A stretch of DNA of 13,326 nucleotides from Rhodobacterales bacterium UBA7416 (GCA_002469545.1 DKMK01000014.1:5156-18481), one strand, 5' to 3'; counted from the stretch's first letter, positions 1-6,855 are shown. Program-made: numbers and translations. The notes: a model not told the origin generated them from the sequence alone.

Positions 1-593
1 AGATATTCGCCCAGCTTTGATTTTAGATGTGTATTGAAAACGGTCACAACCACATCACCTACAGGAATGCGTGCTTTGATAATTGGACGTGATGTGCGTG
101 TCAGGGTGAATTCACCCGCATCGCCACCACCCAATTCAGGAAATTTAATAGTCAGTGGTTCATCCAACACCTGAATGATTTCGGGCGTCCCTACAAACCC
201 ATGGCGCGATACAATCGCCAAGCCGGGGCGGCGATGCCCAGGTTCACCATCATGGATATTGGGGGCGAAGAATATGTTCTTTTTGTCGTAAGCCTCAAAC
301 CCCAATTTCTTAAAAATCGCGCGTCGGTGATACCGTTTATCTTTGCCGGGGACCACTTCTGCATTGCTCGCCGCGCCGCGCGCGTTGGTTTCGGTAATCA
401 CGTCGTGCAGGCTTTGTGCGCTAAAGATTTCTTGGAAACAAACGATATCCGCGTTTAAGGTCAATAATTGATCTGCTAACCAATCCTCTTTCCATGAATG
501 TTCTTCGGGGGTGTAGGTTTGAAATTGATAATATTCATGTTCTGCTTCAATCAAATTCTTCACGTTGAAACTGCTGATGGTAAATTCTGTCAC
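1..593 (-). CDS. Endonuclease/exonuclease/phosphatase family protein (partial, C-terminus outside the window)
   Basis: About 197 codons are visible and the gene runs off the left edge without a stop. The N-terminus reads MTEFTISSFNVKNLIEAE, the usual opening strand of this fold with its metal-ligand Asn (SFNVKNL). It is followed by ADIVCFQEIF, which carries the catalytic/metal Glu of the QE motif, and later by VVVTVFNTHLKSK, the N-x-H strand. These place it in the exonuclease III/DNase I-like metal-dependent phosphoesterase superfamily. I cannot tell whether the substrate is a nucleic acid, a phosphoester or a lipid. The start is GTG at 593, only two bases after the dehydratase stop, with GGGAG about six bases upstream, so translation is probably coupled to that gene. 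No signal peptide is seen. The family call is firm; the function is open. Confidence 0.85.
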   Translation of the reverse strand, partial: MTEFTISSFNVKNLIEAEHEYYQFQTYTPEEHSWKEDWLADQLLTLNADIVCFQEIFSAQSLHDVITETNARGAASNAEVVPGKDKRYHRRAIFKKLGFEAYDKKNIFFAPNIHDGEPGHRRPGLAIVSRHGFVGTPEIIQVLDEPLTIKFPELGGGDAGEFTLTRTSRPIIKARIPVGDVVVTVFNTHLKSKLGEY

Positions 594-595
594 GA

Positions 596-1573
596 CTAAC
601 TCCCGTATTGCGCTAAGGCTCTATTAAAGACCTCTGCGTCCACATTACCACCCGTGGCCACCACAATGACATCATCGTGTTCGATTTCATTCCCGTGAAA
701 CAGCGCCGCCGCCAATGCAACAGCGCCGCCAGGCTCTACAACAATACGCAAACGCTCGAATGCCAATACCATGGCGCGCAACGCTTCTTCCTCGCTGACG
801 GCAATACCTGCGCCCGCCAAACGTTTCAGAATAGGGAATGTTTTGTCTCCCGGACATAACGTTAAAATCGCATCACATAACGAGCCACTTGTTTGCGCGT
901 TCTTTTCGATTTTGCCCGAAATTAAGGATCGTTTGAAATCATCGAAATTTTCGGGTTCTACAGTGCGCACCTGCATGTCTGGTGATAATGCTTCCAATGA
1001 CAATGATATCCCAGATGCCAAACCACCGCCGCCCGCACATACCAATACACTTGCGGATTTTACGCCCATGTCTTTGGCTTGCTCAGCTAATTCAATGCCA
1101 ACGGAACCCTGTCCCGCAATAACTTGGTCGTCGTCATATGGACGGATTAAAATACGCGCACCATCTGGATTGACACGTTTTTCAACTTCATCGCGATCCT
1201 CACTGGCGCGATCGTACATAACCACTTCGGCACCCATTGCGCGCGTGTTCGCGATCTTAACTGCAGGCGCATCACTTGGCATAATAATAATCGCAGATAC
1301 ACCATGTTTCGCCGCAGCATTCGCGATGCCTTGGGCATGGTTTCCTGACGAAAACGTAATCACGCCACGTGCACGTTGGGCATCACTCAACGCCGAAATC
1401 GCCGCCCAACCCCCGCGAAACTTGAACGACCCAGTATGTTGTAAACATTCCGCTTTTACCCAAACACGGCGCCCCGCGATGTCATCCAAAAATGGTGACG
1501 ACAACAACGGTGTACGACGCGCATGGGGCGACACACGCGCATATGCGGATTTGATCAATTCATAAGTGCTCAT
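596..1573 (-). CDS. Threonine/serine dehydratase, PLP-dependent (fold type II)
   Basis: A 325-residue cytoplasmic enzyme expected to deaminate L-threonine and/or L-serine to 2-oxobutyrate or pyruvate plus ammonia. The PLP-binding lysine is K51 in HTGSFKFRGG. SSGNHAQG (75-82) is the substrate-binding loop, and GGGGLASG (181-188) is the glycine loop that holds the cofactor phosphate. The length suits the catalytic domain alone. There is no C-terminal ACT-like regulatory domain, so it is not the isoleucine-feedback-inhibited biosynthetic IlvA type but resembles catabolic dehydratases and serine racemase-like proteins. Specificity within this group (threonine, serine, hydroxyaspartate, hydroxyectoine breakdown) cannot be fixed by eye. 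Its ATG overlaps the stop of the preceding haloacid dehalogenase gene by four bases (ATGA), indicating translational coupling. Confidence 0.9.
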   Translation of the reverse strand: MSTYELIKSAYARVSPHARRTPLLSSPFLDDIAGRRVWVKAECLQHTGSFKFRGGWAAISALSDAQRARGVITFSSGNHAQGIANAAAKHGVSAIIIMPSDAPAVKIANTRAMGAEVVMYDRASEDRDEVEKRVNPDGARILIRPYDDDQVIAGQGSVGIELAEQAKDMGVKSASVLVCAGGGGLASGISLSLEALSPDMQVRTVEPENFDDFKRSLISGKIEKNAQTSGSLCDAILTLCPGDKTFPILKRLAGAGIAVSEEEALRAMVLAFERLRIVVEPGGAVALAAALFHGNEIEHDDVIVVATGGNVDAEVFNRALAQYGS

Positions 1574-2250
1574 TTCAAACCTTCCAACAGGGCAGGGATG
1601 CCCGTTAAATCATCCGCCACCCAGCGTGGTTTATTGTCCAACCGATCCATAGGATCACCTGCGCGGTTCACCCACAATGTATTGAAGCCAAACGCACTGG
1701 AACCTGCCACATCCCATCCGTTTGACGACACGAACAACACTTGTTCAGCATCACAATTGAACCGATCTAAAACCAGCTGATAAACCGCCATATCCGGCTT
1801 ATAGACCTTGATGTCTTCGACACTGATAACCGCGTCTAAAACGCCACCCAAATCCGCAGATTTAACCGCGCCATCCAACATATCCGGTGAACCATTCGAT
1901 AAAATTCCGGTGTTATACCCTGCCGATTTCAACGCGCCCAACATCGACGGCACCTCGTTATATGCCGCCAATTTCCAGTACAATGCTAACAAGACGTCAC
2001 GCAGTTCCGTATCATCCAATCCGCTTTCTTCCAGTGCGAAATCTAATCCGTCCTGCGTCACAGTCCAAAAATCTTTGTGTTGATTGGTGATGCGCCGCAG
2101 CCACGTGTACTGCAACTGTTTCAACCGCCAAGTGGTCGCGACACGCACCCAATGTGGCGCGAAATCCGCACGTTGATCCCCAACCGCACGCGCGGCAGAG
2201 GCCACATCAAACAAGGTGCCATAGGCATCGAAAATACAGGTGGTTATCAT
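1570..2250 (-). CDS. Haloacid dehalogenase type II (L-2-haloacid dehalogenase family)
   Basis: A 226-residue HAD-superfamily hydrolase; characterised members convert (S)-2-haloacids to (R)-2-hydroxyacids. The nucleophile is D8 in FDAYGTLFD. The run KQLQYTWLRR just after R42 matches the halide-binding Arg region of the type II family. S118-N119 (LSNGS), K151 and Y157 (KPDMAVY), and S175-x-N177-x-x-D180 (SSNGWD) complete the active site seen in characterised L-2-haloacid dehalogenases. The ATG at 2250 is chosen because AGGAG lies six bases upstream. An in-frame ATG at 2280 would add ten residues before the nucleophile strand and lacks such a site. It lies 52 bases after the M50 protease gene and overlaps the dehydratase start. 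The natural substrate is unknown; a housekeeping phosphatase role is less likely given the full dehalogenase residue set. Confidence 0.88.
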   Translation of the reverse strand: MITTCIFDAYGTLFDVASAARAVGDQRADFAPHWVRVATTWRLKQLQYTWLRRITNQHKDFWTVTQDGLDFALEESGLDDTELRDVLLALYWKLAAYNEVPSMLGALKSAGYNTGILSNGSPDMLDGAVKSADLGGVLDAVISVEDIKVYKPDMAVYQLVLDRFNCDAEQVLFVSSNGWDVAGSSAFGFNTLWVNRAGDPMDRLDNKPRWVADDLTGIPALLEGLK

Positions 2251-2302
2251 TGGGGTCTCCTTTCGATCAGCTTTGATCAAAAGCGCGCCCGCGTCAATTC
2301 TA

Positions 2303-3079
2303 TTACATGTAATACATCATCAATGGCAGACCAGCCCATAAGAGCGTGATCATGCACATAACATAGATCACCAACAACATCAGGCCTTGGCGTTTTGTTG
2401 GCTTGCGTACAATTACATAATCACTTGGGTTCATTATCGCTGGCAAAGACATCAACGTTAAGATGATGATGAAATAACTTTGGGTTAAAAACCCAAATAT
2501 CAATGCTAATCCCATCATAGCCATCCCAAAAGGCTTGGCTGCTTTCGGCCAAAAGATCTCAAACAAAATACGGCTTATTTTACCACCATCCAACGGCCCA
2601 ATTGGCAACAAATTGAAAAAATTCAGCGCACCTGAATATATCCCAAAATCCCACAAAAACTCACTTAACAATGGATGCAAATCATAACCGCCGCGCACAA
2701 TCACTAACGCCAATACCGTGGGTGCAATGCAAATTGCAGGCCCCATGACGGATATGAAAAAACTGTGCAATGGCCCATCAGGACGCTTGGCCGAACTGGC
2801 CACACCACCCATCAATGGGATCAATCGAAACGTCGCATCGTCGTGCCTACAAACACGAAATGCAGCCACGTGGCCGAATTCATGAATGGCAATGATAGCA
2901 ACCAACGCCAGGCCAGTTATGGGTCCCAGAAAAAACATGGCGGCCGCAATTGAAAGCGCCGCCATGACCAATGATTCAGTCGAAAACGATATTCGAAATC
3001 GACGCCCCGGTGCGATCCAACCGCCTTTTAAAATGAAATATGTTAATACACACAGCCCAAGGGCCAAAAATAAATTCAT
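2303..3079 (-). CDS. M50 family (site-2 protease-type) membrane metalloprotease
   Basis: A 258-residue integral membrane protein with several hydrophobic segments (about 1-18, 36-65, 105-129, 148-162, 184-213, 233-255). The zinc-binding motif HEFGH is at 66-70, inside a membrane segment. The second conserved motif is NLLPIGPLDGGKI (about 156-168), whose Asp supplies the third zinc ligand in site-2 proteases. There is no PDZ domain, so it is not an RseP orthologue; it belongs to the short M50 proteins of unknown substrate. Both catalytic motifs are intact. It sits 17 bases after fabI in the same direction, and the Shine-Dalgarno match is poor. Linkage to fatty-acid genes may mean only co-transcription, or a membrane-related role; the sequence does not decide. 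Confidence 0.88.
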   Translation of the reverse strand: MNLFLALGLCVLTYFILKGGWIAPGRRFRISFSTESLVMAALSIAAAMFFLGPITGLALVAIIAIHEFGHVAAFRVCRHDDATFRLIPLMGGVASSAKRPDGPLHSFFISVMGPAICIAPTVLALVIVRGGYDLHPLLSEFLWDFGIYSGALNFFNLLPIGPLDGGKISRILFEIFWPKAAKPFGMAMMGLALIFGFLTQSYFIIILTLMSLPAIMNPSDYVIVRKPTKRQGLMLLVIYVMCMITLLWAGLPLMMYYM

Positions 3080-3096
3080 TAAATAACCGTTTGCCT

Positions 3097-3885
3097 CTAA
3101 GAATTTTCAGGTTGCGGCATGCTTAAAACATGAAAACCACCATCAACACAGATGATTTCACCCGTTGTATATGCACCGTAATCAGACGCTAAATATACAG
3201 CAGTTCCACCAACGGATTCCAACGTCGCGTTCGAACGCAATGGCGCATTTTCTGCTGTCACCTTAAACGTCTTACGCGCGCCGCCAATTGCAGCGCCCGC
3301 CAGCGTTTTCATCGGGCCGGGGCTGATCGCGTTCACGCGAATACCCTGTGGGCCCAAATCGTTGGCCAAATAACGCACTGTGCTTTCCAACGCGGCCTTG
3401 GCCACGCCCATCACATTGTAGTTCGGCGTTACGCGGTTTGAACCTTGGAACGTCAGCGTCAAAATCGTGCCGCCATCGGCCATCATAGGCAACGCACGGC
3501 GTGCAACCTCAATCAATGAGTAACAGGAAATATCCAAACTGTTTTTAAAGTTCTCGCGGCTGGTATCCACAAAACGGCCAGTCAGCTCGTTTTTATCGGA
3601 ATAGGCCACAGCATGAACGATAAAGTCCAACTTTCCCCATTTTTCGCCCAGTTCAGAAAACGCACGTTCCAATGACGCATCATCCGTTACATCCACATCA
3701 ACCATGATGTCAGACCCAACAGTGGCCGCCAATGGTTCCAAACGATTACCAAAGGCTTCACCTTGGTATGTAAACGCTAGCTCGGCACCTTGCGTCGCCA
3801 TCTCGCGGGCAATGCCCCACGCGATGGAACGCTCGTTCGCGACACCCATAATCAGGCCGCGTTTGCCCTTCATTAAATCAGACAT
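3097..3885 (-). CDS. fabI: Enoyl-[acyl-carrier-protein] reductase, FabI type
   Basis: A 262-residue short-chain dehydrogenase-like enzyme that reduces trans-2-enoyl-ACP with NAD(P)H in the last step of each fatty-acid elongation round. The length equals E. coli FabI. The N-terminal nucleotide-binding strand reads GLIMGVANERSIAWGIA. The catalytic pair is Y156 and K163 in YNVMGVAK (Y-x6-K). The position of E. coli Tyr146 is Phe here (F146), as in InhA (Phe149), and the position of the triclosan-contact Gly93 is Ala (A94, from HAVAYS). Its start lies four bases after the fabB stop, with a weak ribosome site overlapping the stop codon. Cytoplasmic; third gene of the fabA-fabB-fabI set. Confidence 0.96.
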   Translation of the reverse strand: MSDLMKGKRGLIMGVANERSIAWGIAREMATQGAELAFTYQGEAFGNRLEPLAATVGSDIMVDVDVTDDASLERAFSELGEKWGKLDFIVHAVAYSDKNELTGRFVDTSRENFKNSLDISCYSLIEVARRALPMMADGGTILTLTFQGSNRVTPNYNVMGVAKAALESTVRYLANDLGPQGIRVNAISPGPMKTLAGAAIGGARKTFKVTAENAPLRSNATLESVGGTAVYLASDYGAYTTGEIICVDGGFHVLSMPQPENS

Positions 3886-3889
3886 ATGA

Positions 3890-5116
3890 TCACCCGTTAT
3901 ACTTGCTCATGGCAAGGCTGGCATTCGTGCCACCAAAGCCAAAGCTGTTTGACAGAACCGTATCCAAGCCTGCGTTATCAACACGTGTTGTACAAATTTC
4001 GCTGACTTTCAACGCTGGGTCCAATTCCGTGATATTCGCGGACGCTGTGATGAAATCTTTGTCCAACATGATCAACGAATAGATCGCCTCTTGAACACCA
4101 GTCGCACCTAACGAGTGACCCGTTAGGGACTTCGTTGAACTGATCACTGGTTGTTCTTGGCCTGCAAACACACGACGCACAGCTTCGACTTCGGTTACGT
4201 CACCTGCTGGTGTCGATGTGCCGTGAGCATTGATGTATGAAACATTGCGTTCGCCAATTGTGGACAACGCCAATTTCATCGAACGTTCACCGCCTTCACC
4301 GGATGGAGCAACCATATCATGCCCATCAGATGTCGCGCCGTAACCCGTAACTTCTGCATAGATTTTCGCTCCACGTGCCAATGCGTGATCCAGCTCTTCC
4401 AGAACCACAACACCGCCACCACCAGCGATTACAAAACCATCACGTGTTGCATCAAATGCGCGCGACGCAGTTGCCGGCGTGTCGTTATGTTTGGATGACA
4501 TCGCACCCATGGCATCAAACAAACAGGACATCGTCCAGTCCAATTCTTCACCACCACCAGCAAATACAATATCCTGCTTGCCCATCTGAATTTGCTCTAC
4601 ACCGTTACCGATGCAATGCGCAGATGTGGAACAGGCGGATGTGATTGAATAGTTCACGCCCTTAATTTTGAACGGCGTTGCCAAACATGCGGAATTCGTT
4701 GATGACATACAACGTGTCACCATGAACGGACCCATGCGCTTTGGTGCGCCTTTTTCCAATGTCAGACGGTGCGCTTCGAACAGGTTGATCGTGGATGGTC
4801 CACCAGACCCCATCACCAAACCAGTGCGCTCGTTAGAAACATCGCTGTCCTCCAAGCCACTGTCGGCAATTGCTTGCTCCATAGCTAAGAAGTTATATGC
4901 AGCACCCATACCCATGAAACGCATCTGACGTTTATCGATATGTTCAGTCACATCAATTTGTGGCATGCCGTGGATTTGCGAACGAAACCCTTTTTCAGCA
5001 TAATCAGGTGCGGCAACGATGCCCGAACGACCCTCTTTCAGACTGCTAGTGACTTCGTCAATATTGTTACCAATAGAAGAGATGATGCCCATCCCTGTTA
5101 CAACTACGCGACGCAT
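3890..5116 (-). CDS. fabB: 3-oxoacyl-[acyl-carrier-protein] synthase I (KAS I)
   Basis: A 408-residue condensing enzyme that extends acyl-ACP with malonyl-ACP; FabB is the synthase that elongates the cis-3-decenoyl product of FabA and so is needed for unsaturated fatty acids. The catalytic triad is Cys162 (ITSACSTSAHC), His298 (INAHGTSTPAGD) and His334 (TKSLTGHSLGATG), with K329 also conserved. The C-terminal glycine-rich SFGFGGTNAS motif is present. The start is MRRVVVTGMGIISSIG at 5116, preceded by AAGGAG seven bases upstream; an in-frame ATG at 5170 would add 18 residues that do not look like the family. It lies 28 bases after fabA, which supports KAS I rather than FabF. Confidence 0.96.
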   Translation of the reverse strand: MRRVVVTGMGIISSIGNNIDEVTSSLKEGRSGIVAAPDYAEKGFRSQIHGMPQIDVTEHIDKRQMRFMGMGAAYNFLAMEQAIADSGLEDSDVSNERTGLVMGSGGPSTINLFEAHRLTLEKGAPKRMGPFMVTRCMSSTNSACLATPFKIKGVNYSITSACSTSAHCIGNGVEQIQMGKQDIVFAGGGEELDWTMSCLFDAMGAMSSKHNDTPATASRAFDATRDGFVIAGGGGVVVLEELDHALARGAKIYAEVTGYGATSDGHDMVAPSGEGGERSMKLALSTIGERNVSYINAHGTSTPAGDVTEVEAVRRVFAGQEQPVISSTKSLTGHSLGATGVQEAIYSLIMLDKDFITASANITELDPALKVSEICTTRVDNAGLDTVLSNSFGFGGTNASLAMSKYNG

Positions 5117-5144
5117 ATTATTCTCCTTAAGTGGGGATTGGGGA

Positions 5145-5657
5145 TTAGCCCTCTTGGTTGGCCAAGCCAACTTTCATGTCTTTTACAGCGTAAATCAATT
5201 CGCCATCTGCATGTACTGTGCCGTTGGCGACGCCGATTTTCAACTTGCGATCAATGACGCGCGTGAACTCAACGTTATACGTCAACATTTTACGTGCAGG
5301 TGTCACCATGCCCGTCAACTTCACTTCGCCAACGCCAAGTGCCATGCCTTTGCCTAACATTCCACGCCAGCCCAGATTGAAACCTGTCAACTGCCACAAG
5401 CCGTCTAAACCCAAACAGCCGGGCATAATTGGATTGCCAGGAAAATGGCACTCAAAGAACCATAATTCTGGTTTGATATCAAATTCTGCAACAACATGAC
5501 CTTTACCAAACTCACCGCCGTCTGCGGATAATTCGGTGATACGATCCATCATCAACATGGGTGGTGCTGGTAGTTGCGCATTCGTCGGGCCAAACAATTC
5601 GCCGCGCGAACACTTCAATAAATCATCGTATCCGTAACTTGTTGGTCTGTCGGTCAT
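5145..5657 (-). CDS. fabA: 3-hydroxydecanoyl-[acyl-carrier-protein] dehydratase/isomerase
   Basis: A 170-residue hot-dog-fold enzyme that dehydrates 3-hydroxydecanoyl-ACP and isomerises trans-2- to cis-3-decenoyl-ACP, the branch point for anaerobic-type unsaturated fatty acid synthesis. The active-site His71 lies in FFECHFPGNPIMPGCLGLD and Asp85 closes the same motif; E. coli FabA has His70 and Asp84 and is 172 residues long. The start at 5657 (MTDRPTSYGYDDLL) has GGAG about nine bases upstream. An in-frame ATG at 5672 would add five residues and cannot be excluded. First gene of the leftward string, divergent from irr across a roughly 150-base control region. Confidence 0.96.
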   Translation of the reverse strand: MTDRPTSYGYDDLLKCSRGELFGPTNAQLPAPPMLMMDRITELSADGGEFGKGHVVAEFDIKPELWFFECHFPGNPIMPGCLGLDGLWQLTGFNLGWRGMLGKGMALGVGEVKLTGMVTPARKMLTYNVEFTRVIDRKLKIGVANGTVHADGELIYAVKDMKVGLANQEG

Positions 5658-5690
5658 ATTGGTCTGCTCCATTGGTATCTTTCTTTGCTA

Positions 5691-5718
5691 CTTATCATTC
5701 ATCACGCTTTGCTTGCAA
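5691..5718 (-). promoter_or_regulatory. Possible fabA promoter (weak)
   Basis: On the minus strand, TTGCAA (5713-5718) and GATAAG (5691-5696) are separated by 16 bases. Each matches four of six bases of the sigma-70 consensus. Transcription would start shortly before the fabA ATG. The position is right for the leftward string, but the match is modest and other hexamers could serve. Confidence 0.3.
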
Positions 5719-5735
5719 GGCTCGCTTGCTCTCTG

Positions 5736-5751
5736 GCGACATGGATGTCGC
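5736..5751. promoter_or_regulatory. 16-base palindrome in the fabA-irr control region (candidate operator)
   Basis: GCGACATGGATGTCGC consists of two perfect 7-base inverted arms around a central GG. It lies between the outward-facing candidate promoters of fabA and irr, a few bases upstream of the irr -35 element and behind the fabA -35. A two-fold symmetric site in this place suits a dimeric repressor or activator acting on one or both genes. I do not recognise it as a Fur box or an iron control element, and I cannot name its binding protein. Confidence 0.4.
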
Positions 5752-5759
5752 AAAACCGA

Positions 5760-5788
5760 TTGAAAACCCGTTAAATTAGCGCCATACT
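5760..5788 (+). promoter_or_regulatory. Candidate sigma-70-type promoter of irr
   Basis: TTGAAA at 5760-5765 and CATACT at 5783-5788 are separated by exactly 17 bases, and each hexamer matches the sigma-70 consensus in four or more positions. A transcript would begin near 5795, giving a short leader with GAGG seven bases before the irr ATG. The prediction rests on sequence alone. Confidence 0.45.
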
Positions 5789-5810
5789 AAATGTATCACA
5801 GAGGTTTCGC

Positions 5811-6227
5811 ATGAAAACGACCACAGAAAATCGCGGCAATGTATGGCTGAACTCAGCCAACGTTCGTCCAACACGCCAGCGTCTGGCTTTGGCCCATCTA
5901 TTGGTTGGCGATGGTCAAAACCGTCACGTATGTGCAGAAAGCTTGCACGAAGCAGCGATTTCCAACGAACTTAGTGTGTCTCTGGCTACGGTTTACAACA
6001 CATTACGCGTCTTTTGTGATGCAGGGTTAATGCATGAAATTCGTGTCGATGGTCACAAATCTTACTTTGATACCCGCACCGATGATCACCCTCATTTCTA
6101 CTGGGAAAGCACCGGTGAATTAACCGATGCCCCAAAGGAATCAGTGCGCTTTGACACCCTTCCACATGCGCCCGAAGGTTTTGAAGTTTCACGTGTCGAT
6201 GTTGTTGTCCGCCTAAAAAATAAATAA
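5811..6227 (+). CDS. irr: Iron response regulator Irr (Fur family)
   Basis: A 138-residue transcription factor of the Fur superfamily, Irr branch, which in alphaproteobacteria controls iron and haem genes in response to haem status. The N-terminal winged helix includes RPTRQRLALAHLL and the recognition helix VSLATVYNTLRVF (56-68). The metal/haem region reads DDHPHFYWES (H93, H95), the Irr version of the Fur His-rich motif. The Cys-x-x-Cys pairs of many Fur proteins are missing. There is also no Cys-Pro haem regulatory motif of the kind found at the N-terminus of Bradyrhizobium Irr. The ATG has GAGG seven bases upstream. Its position divergent from fabA is the arrangement I associate with Rhodobacterales. 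Confidence 0.92.
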   Translation: MKTTTENRGNVWLNSANVRPTRQRLALAHLLVGDGQNRHVCAESLHEAAISNELSVSLATVYNTLRVFCDAGLMHEIRVDGHKSYFDTRTDDHPHFYWESTGELTDAPKESVRFDTLPHAPEGFEVSRVDVVVRLKNK

Positions 6228-6284
6228 TCACCCTTTTCTTGGAAATTTGCTTAGAGTCGCTGCCAAAGCACTTGAAAGTAAATT

Positions 6285-6311
6285 TTATGATCATAATTGA
6301 AGATCATATTG
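6285..6311. promoter_or_regulatory. AT-rich palindrome and direct repeats upstream of the MucR-family gene (candidate autoregulatory site)
   Basis: TTATGATCATAA (6285-6296) is a perfect 12-base palindrome. GATCATA occurs at 6289 and again at 6302, 13 bases apart, each followed by a near-identical TTG-containing tail. The block ends 25 bases before the start codon. A possible promoter pair, CTGCCA (6260-6265) and TTTTAT (6283-6288) with 17-base spacing, would place this block over the transcription start. Ros/MucR proteins bind AT-rich DNA with T-A steps and repress their own genes, so this is a reasonable but unproven operator. Confidence 0.4.
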
Positions 6312-6336
6312 TTAAAACAAACAACTGGGAACGAAC

Positions 6337-6780
6337 ATGAGCTTAGTAGATGCAGAGACTGTGCAAGATCTCGTGGTAAAACGGGCCGAAGGCCCATACC
6401 AATTGATCGCTTGCACCTCTCAAATCGTTTCGTCACTTTTGGTGAACCAAAAAGTCGAAACATCACAATTAACCACCGTAATTGACGAAGTCTTTCAAAA
6501 GTTAAAAGACCTCGAAGCAGCCGCCGAAGCAGAGGGAGGCCGTTTACGACCTGCTGTGCCAGTGGCTGAATCAATATCGGAGGATTTTATCACATGTCTG
6601 GAAGACGGAAAAAAATTCAAAATGTTGAAAAAACATTTGATGTCCGTCTATGGCATGACTCCAAACGAATATCGTCGCAAATGGAATTTGGACCCTGATT
6701 ACCCAATGACTGCGCCAAGTTACGCAGTGAAACGTCAAGAATTGGCGAAAAAAATCGGATTGGGCCGCAAACGCGCTTAA
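6337..6780 (+). CDS. MucR/Ros family transcriptional regulator
   Basis: A 147-residue member of the alphaproteobacterial Ros/MucR family, H-NS-like global regulators that bind AT-rich DNA and often control exopolysaccharide, motility and their own expression. The N-terminal half (about 1-65) is helical and corresponds to the oligomerisation region. The C-terminal zinc-finger-like DNA-binding domain contains FITCLEDGKKFKMLKKHL (84-101), then MTPNEYRRKWNL and DYPMTAPSYAVKRQELAKKIGLG, all family hallmarks. By spacing against Ros (Cys, Cys, His, His), the ligand positions are C87, D90, H100 and Y105, so the metal site is non-classical. The ATG follows GGGAA about six bases upstream. There are several paralogues in most genomes, so no gene symbol is given. 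Confidence 0.93.
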   Translation: MSLVDAETVQDLVVKRAEGPYQLIACTSQIVSSLLVNQKVETSQLTTVIDEVFQKLKDLEAAAEAEGGRLRPAVPVAESISEDFITCLEDGKKFKMLKKHLMSVYGMTPNEYRRKWNLDPDYPMTAPSYAVKRQELAKKIGLGRKRA

Positions 6781-6813
6781 TACGGCAACCATTGAACACG
6801 TATCAGAAACTCT

Positions 6814-6854
6814 ATAAGGCCCTGCAAATACAAACCGTGTATGCAGGGCCTTAT
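6814..6854 (+). terminator. Long hairpin between the MucR-family gene and miaB (terminator and/or leader structure)
   Basis: ATAAGGCCCTGCA (6814-6826) pairs perfectly with TGCAGGGCCTTAT (6842-6854) over 13 bases. Inside, TACA (6829-6832) pairs with TGTA (6838-6841) around a five-base loop after an AA bulge. The 3' arm ends one base before the miaB ATG at 6856. There is no long T run, so it is not a textbook Rho-independent terminator, although the 5' side is A-rich and the 3' side T-rich. In a transcript reading through from upstream it would mask the miaB ribosome-binding region. Confidence 0.6.
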
Positions 6855-6855
6855 C

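Noticed and set aside
771..1565. A 264-codon open frame on the plus strand opposite the dehydratase gene.
   Set aside because: It mirrors a gene with clear active-site motifs on the other strand, has no recognisable domain, and its composition is that of an antisense shadow.
2272..2281. Palindrome TTTGATCAAA in the gap between the M50 protease and dehalogenase genes.
   Set aside because: Ten-base palindromes centred on GATC occur often by chance, and no promoter is visible beside it.
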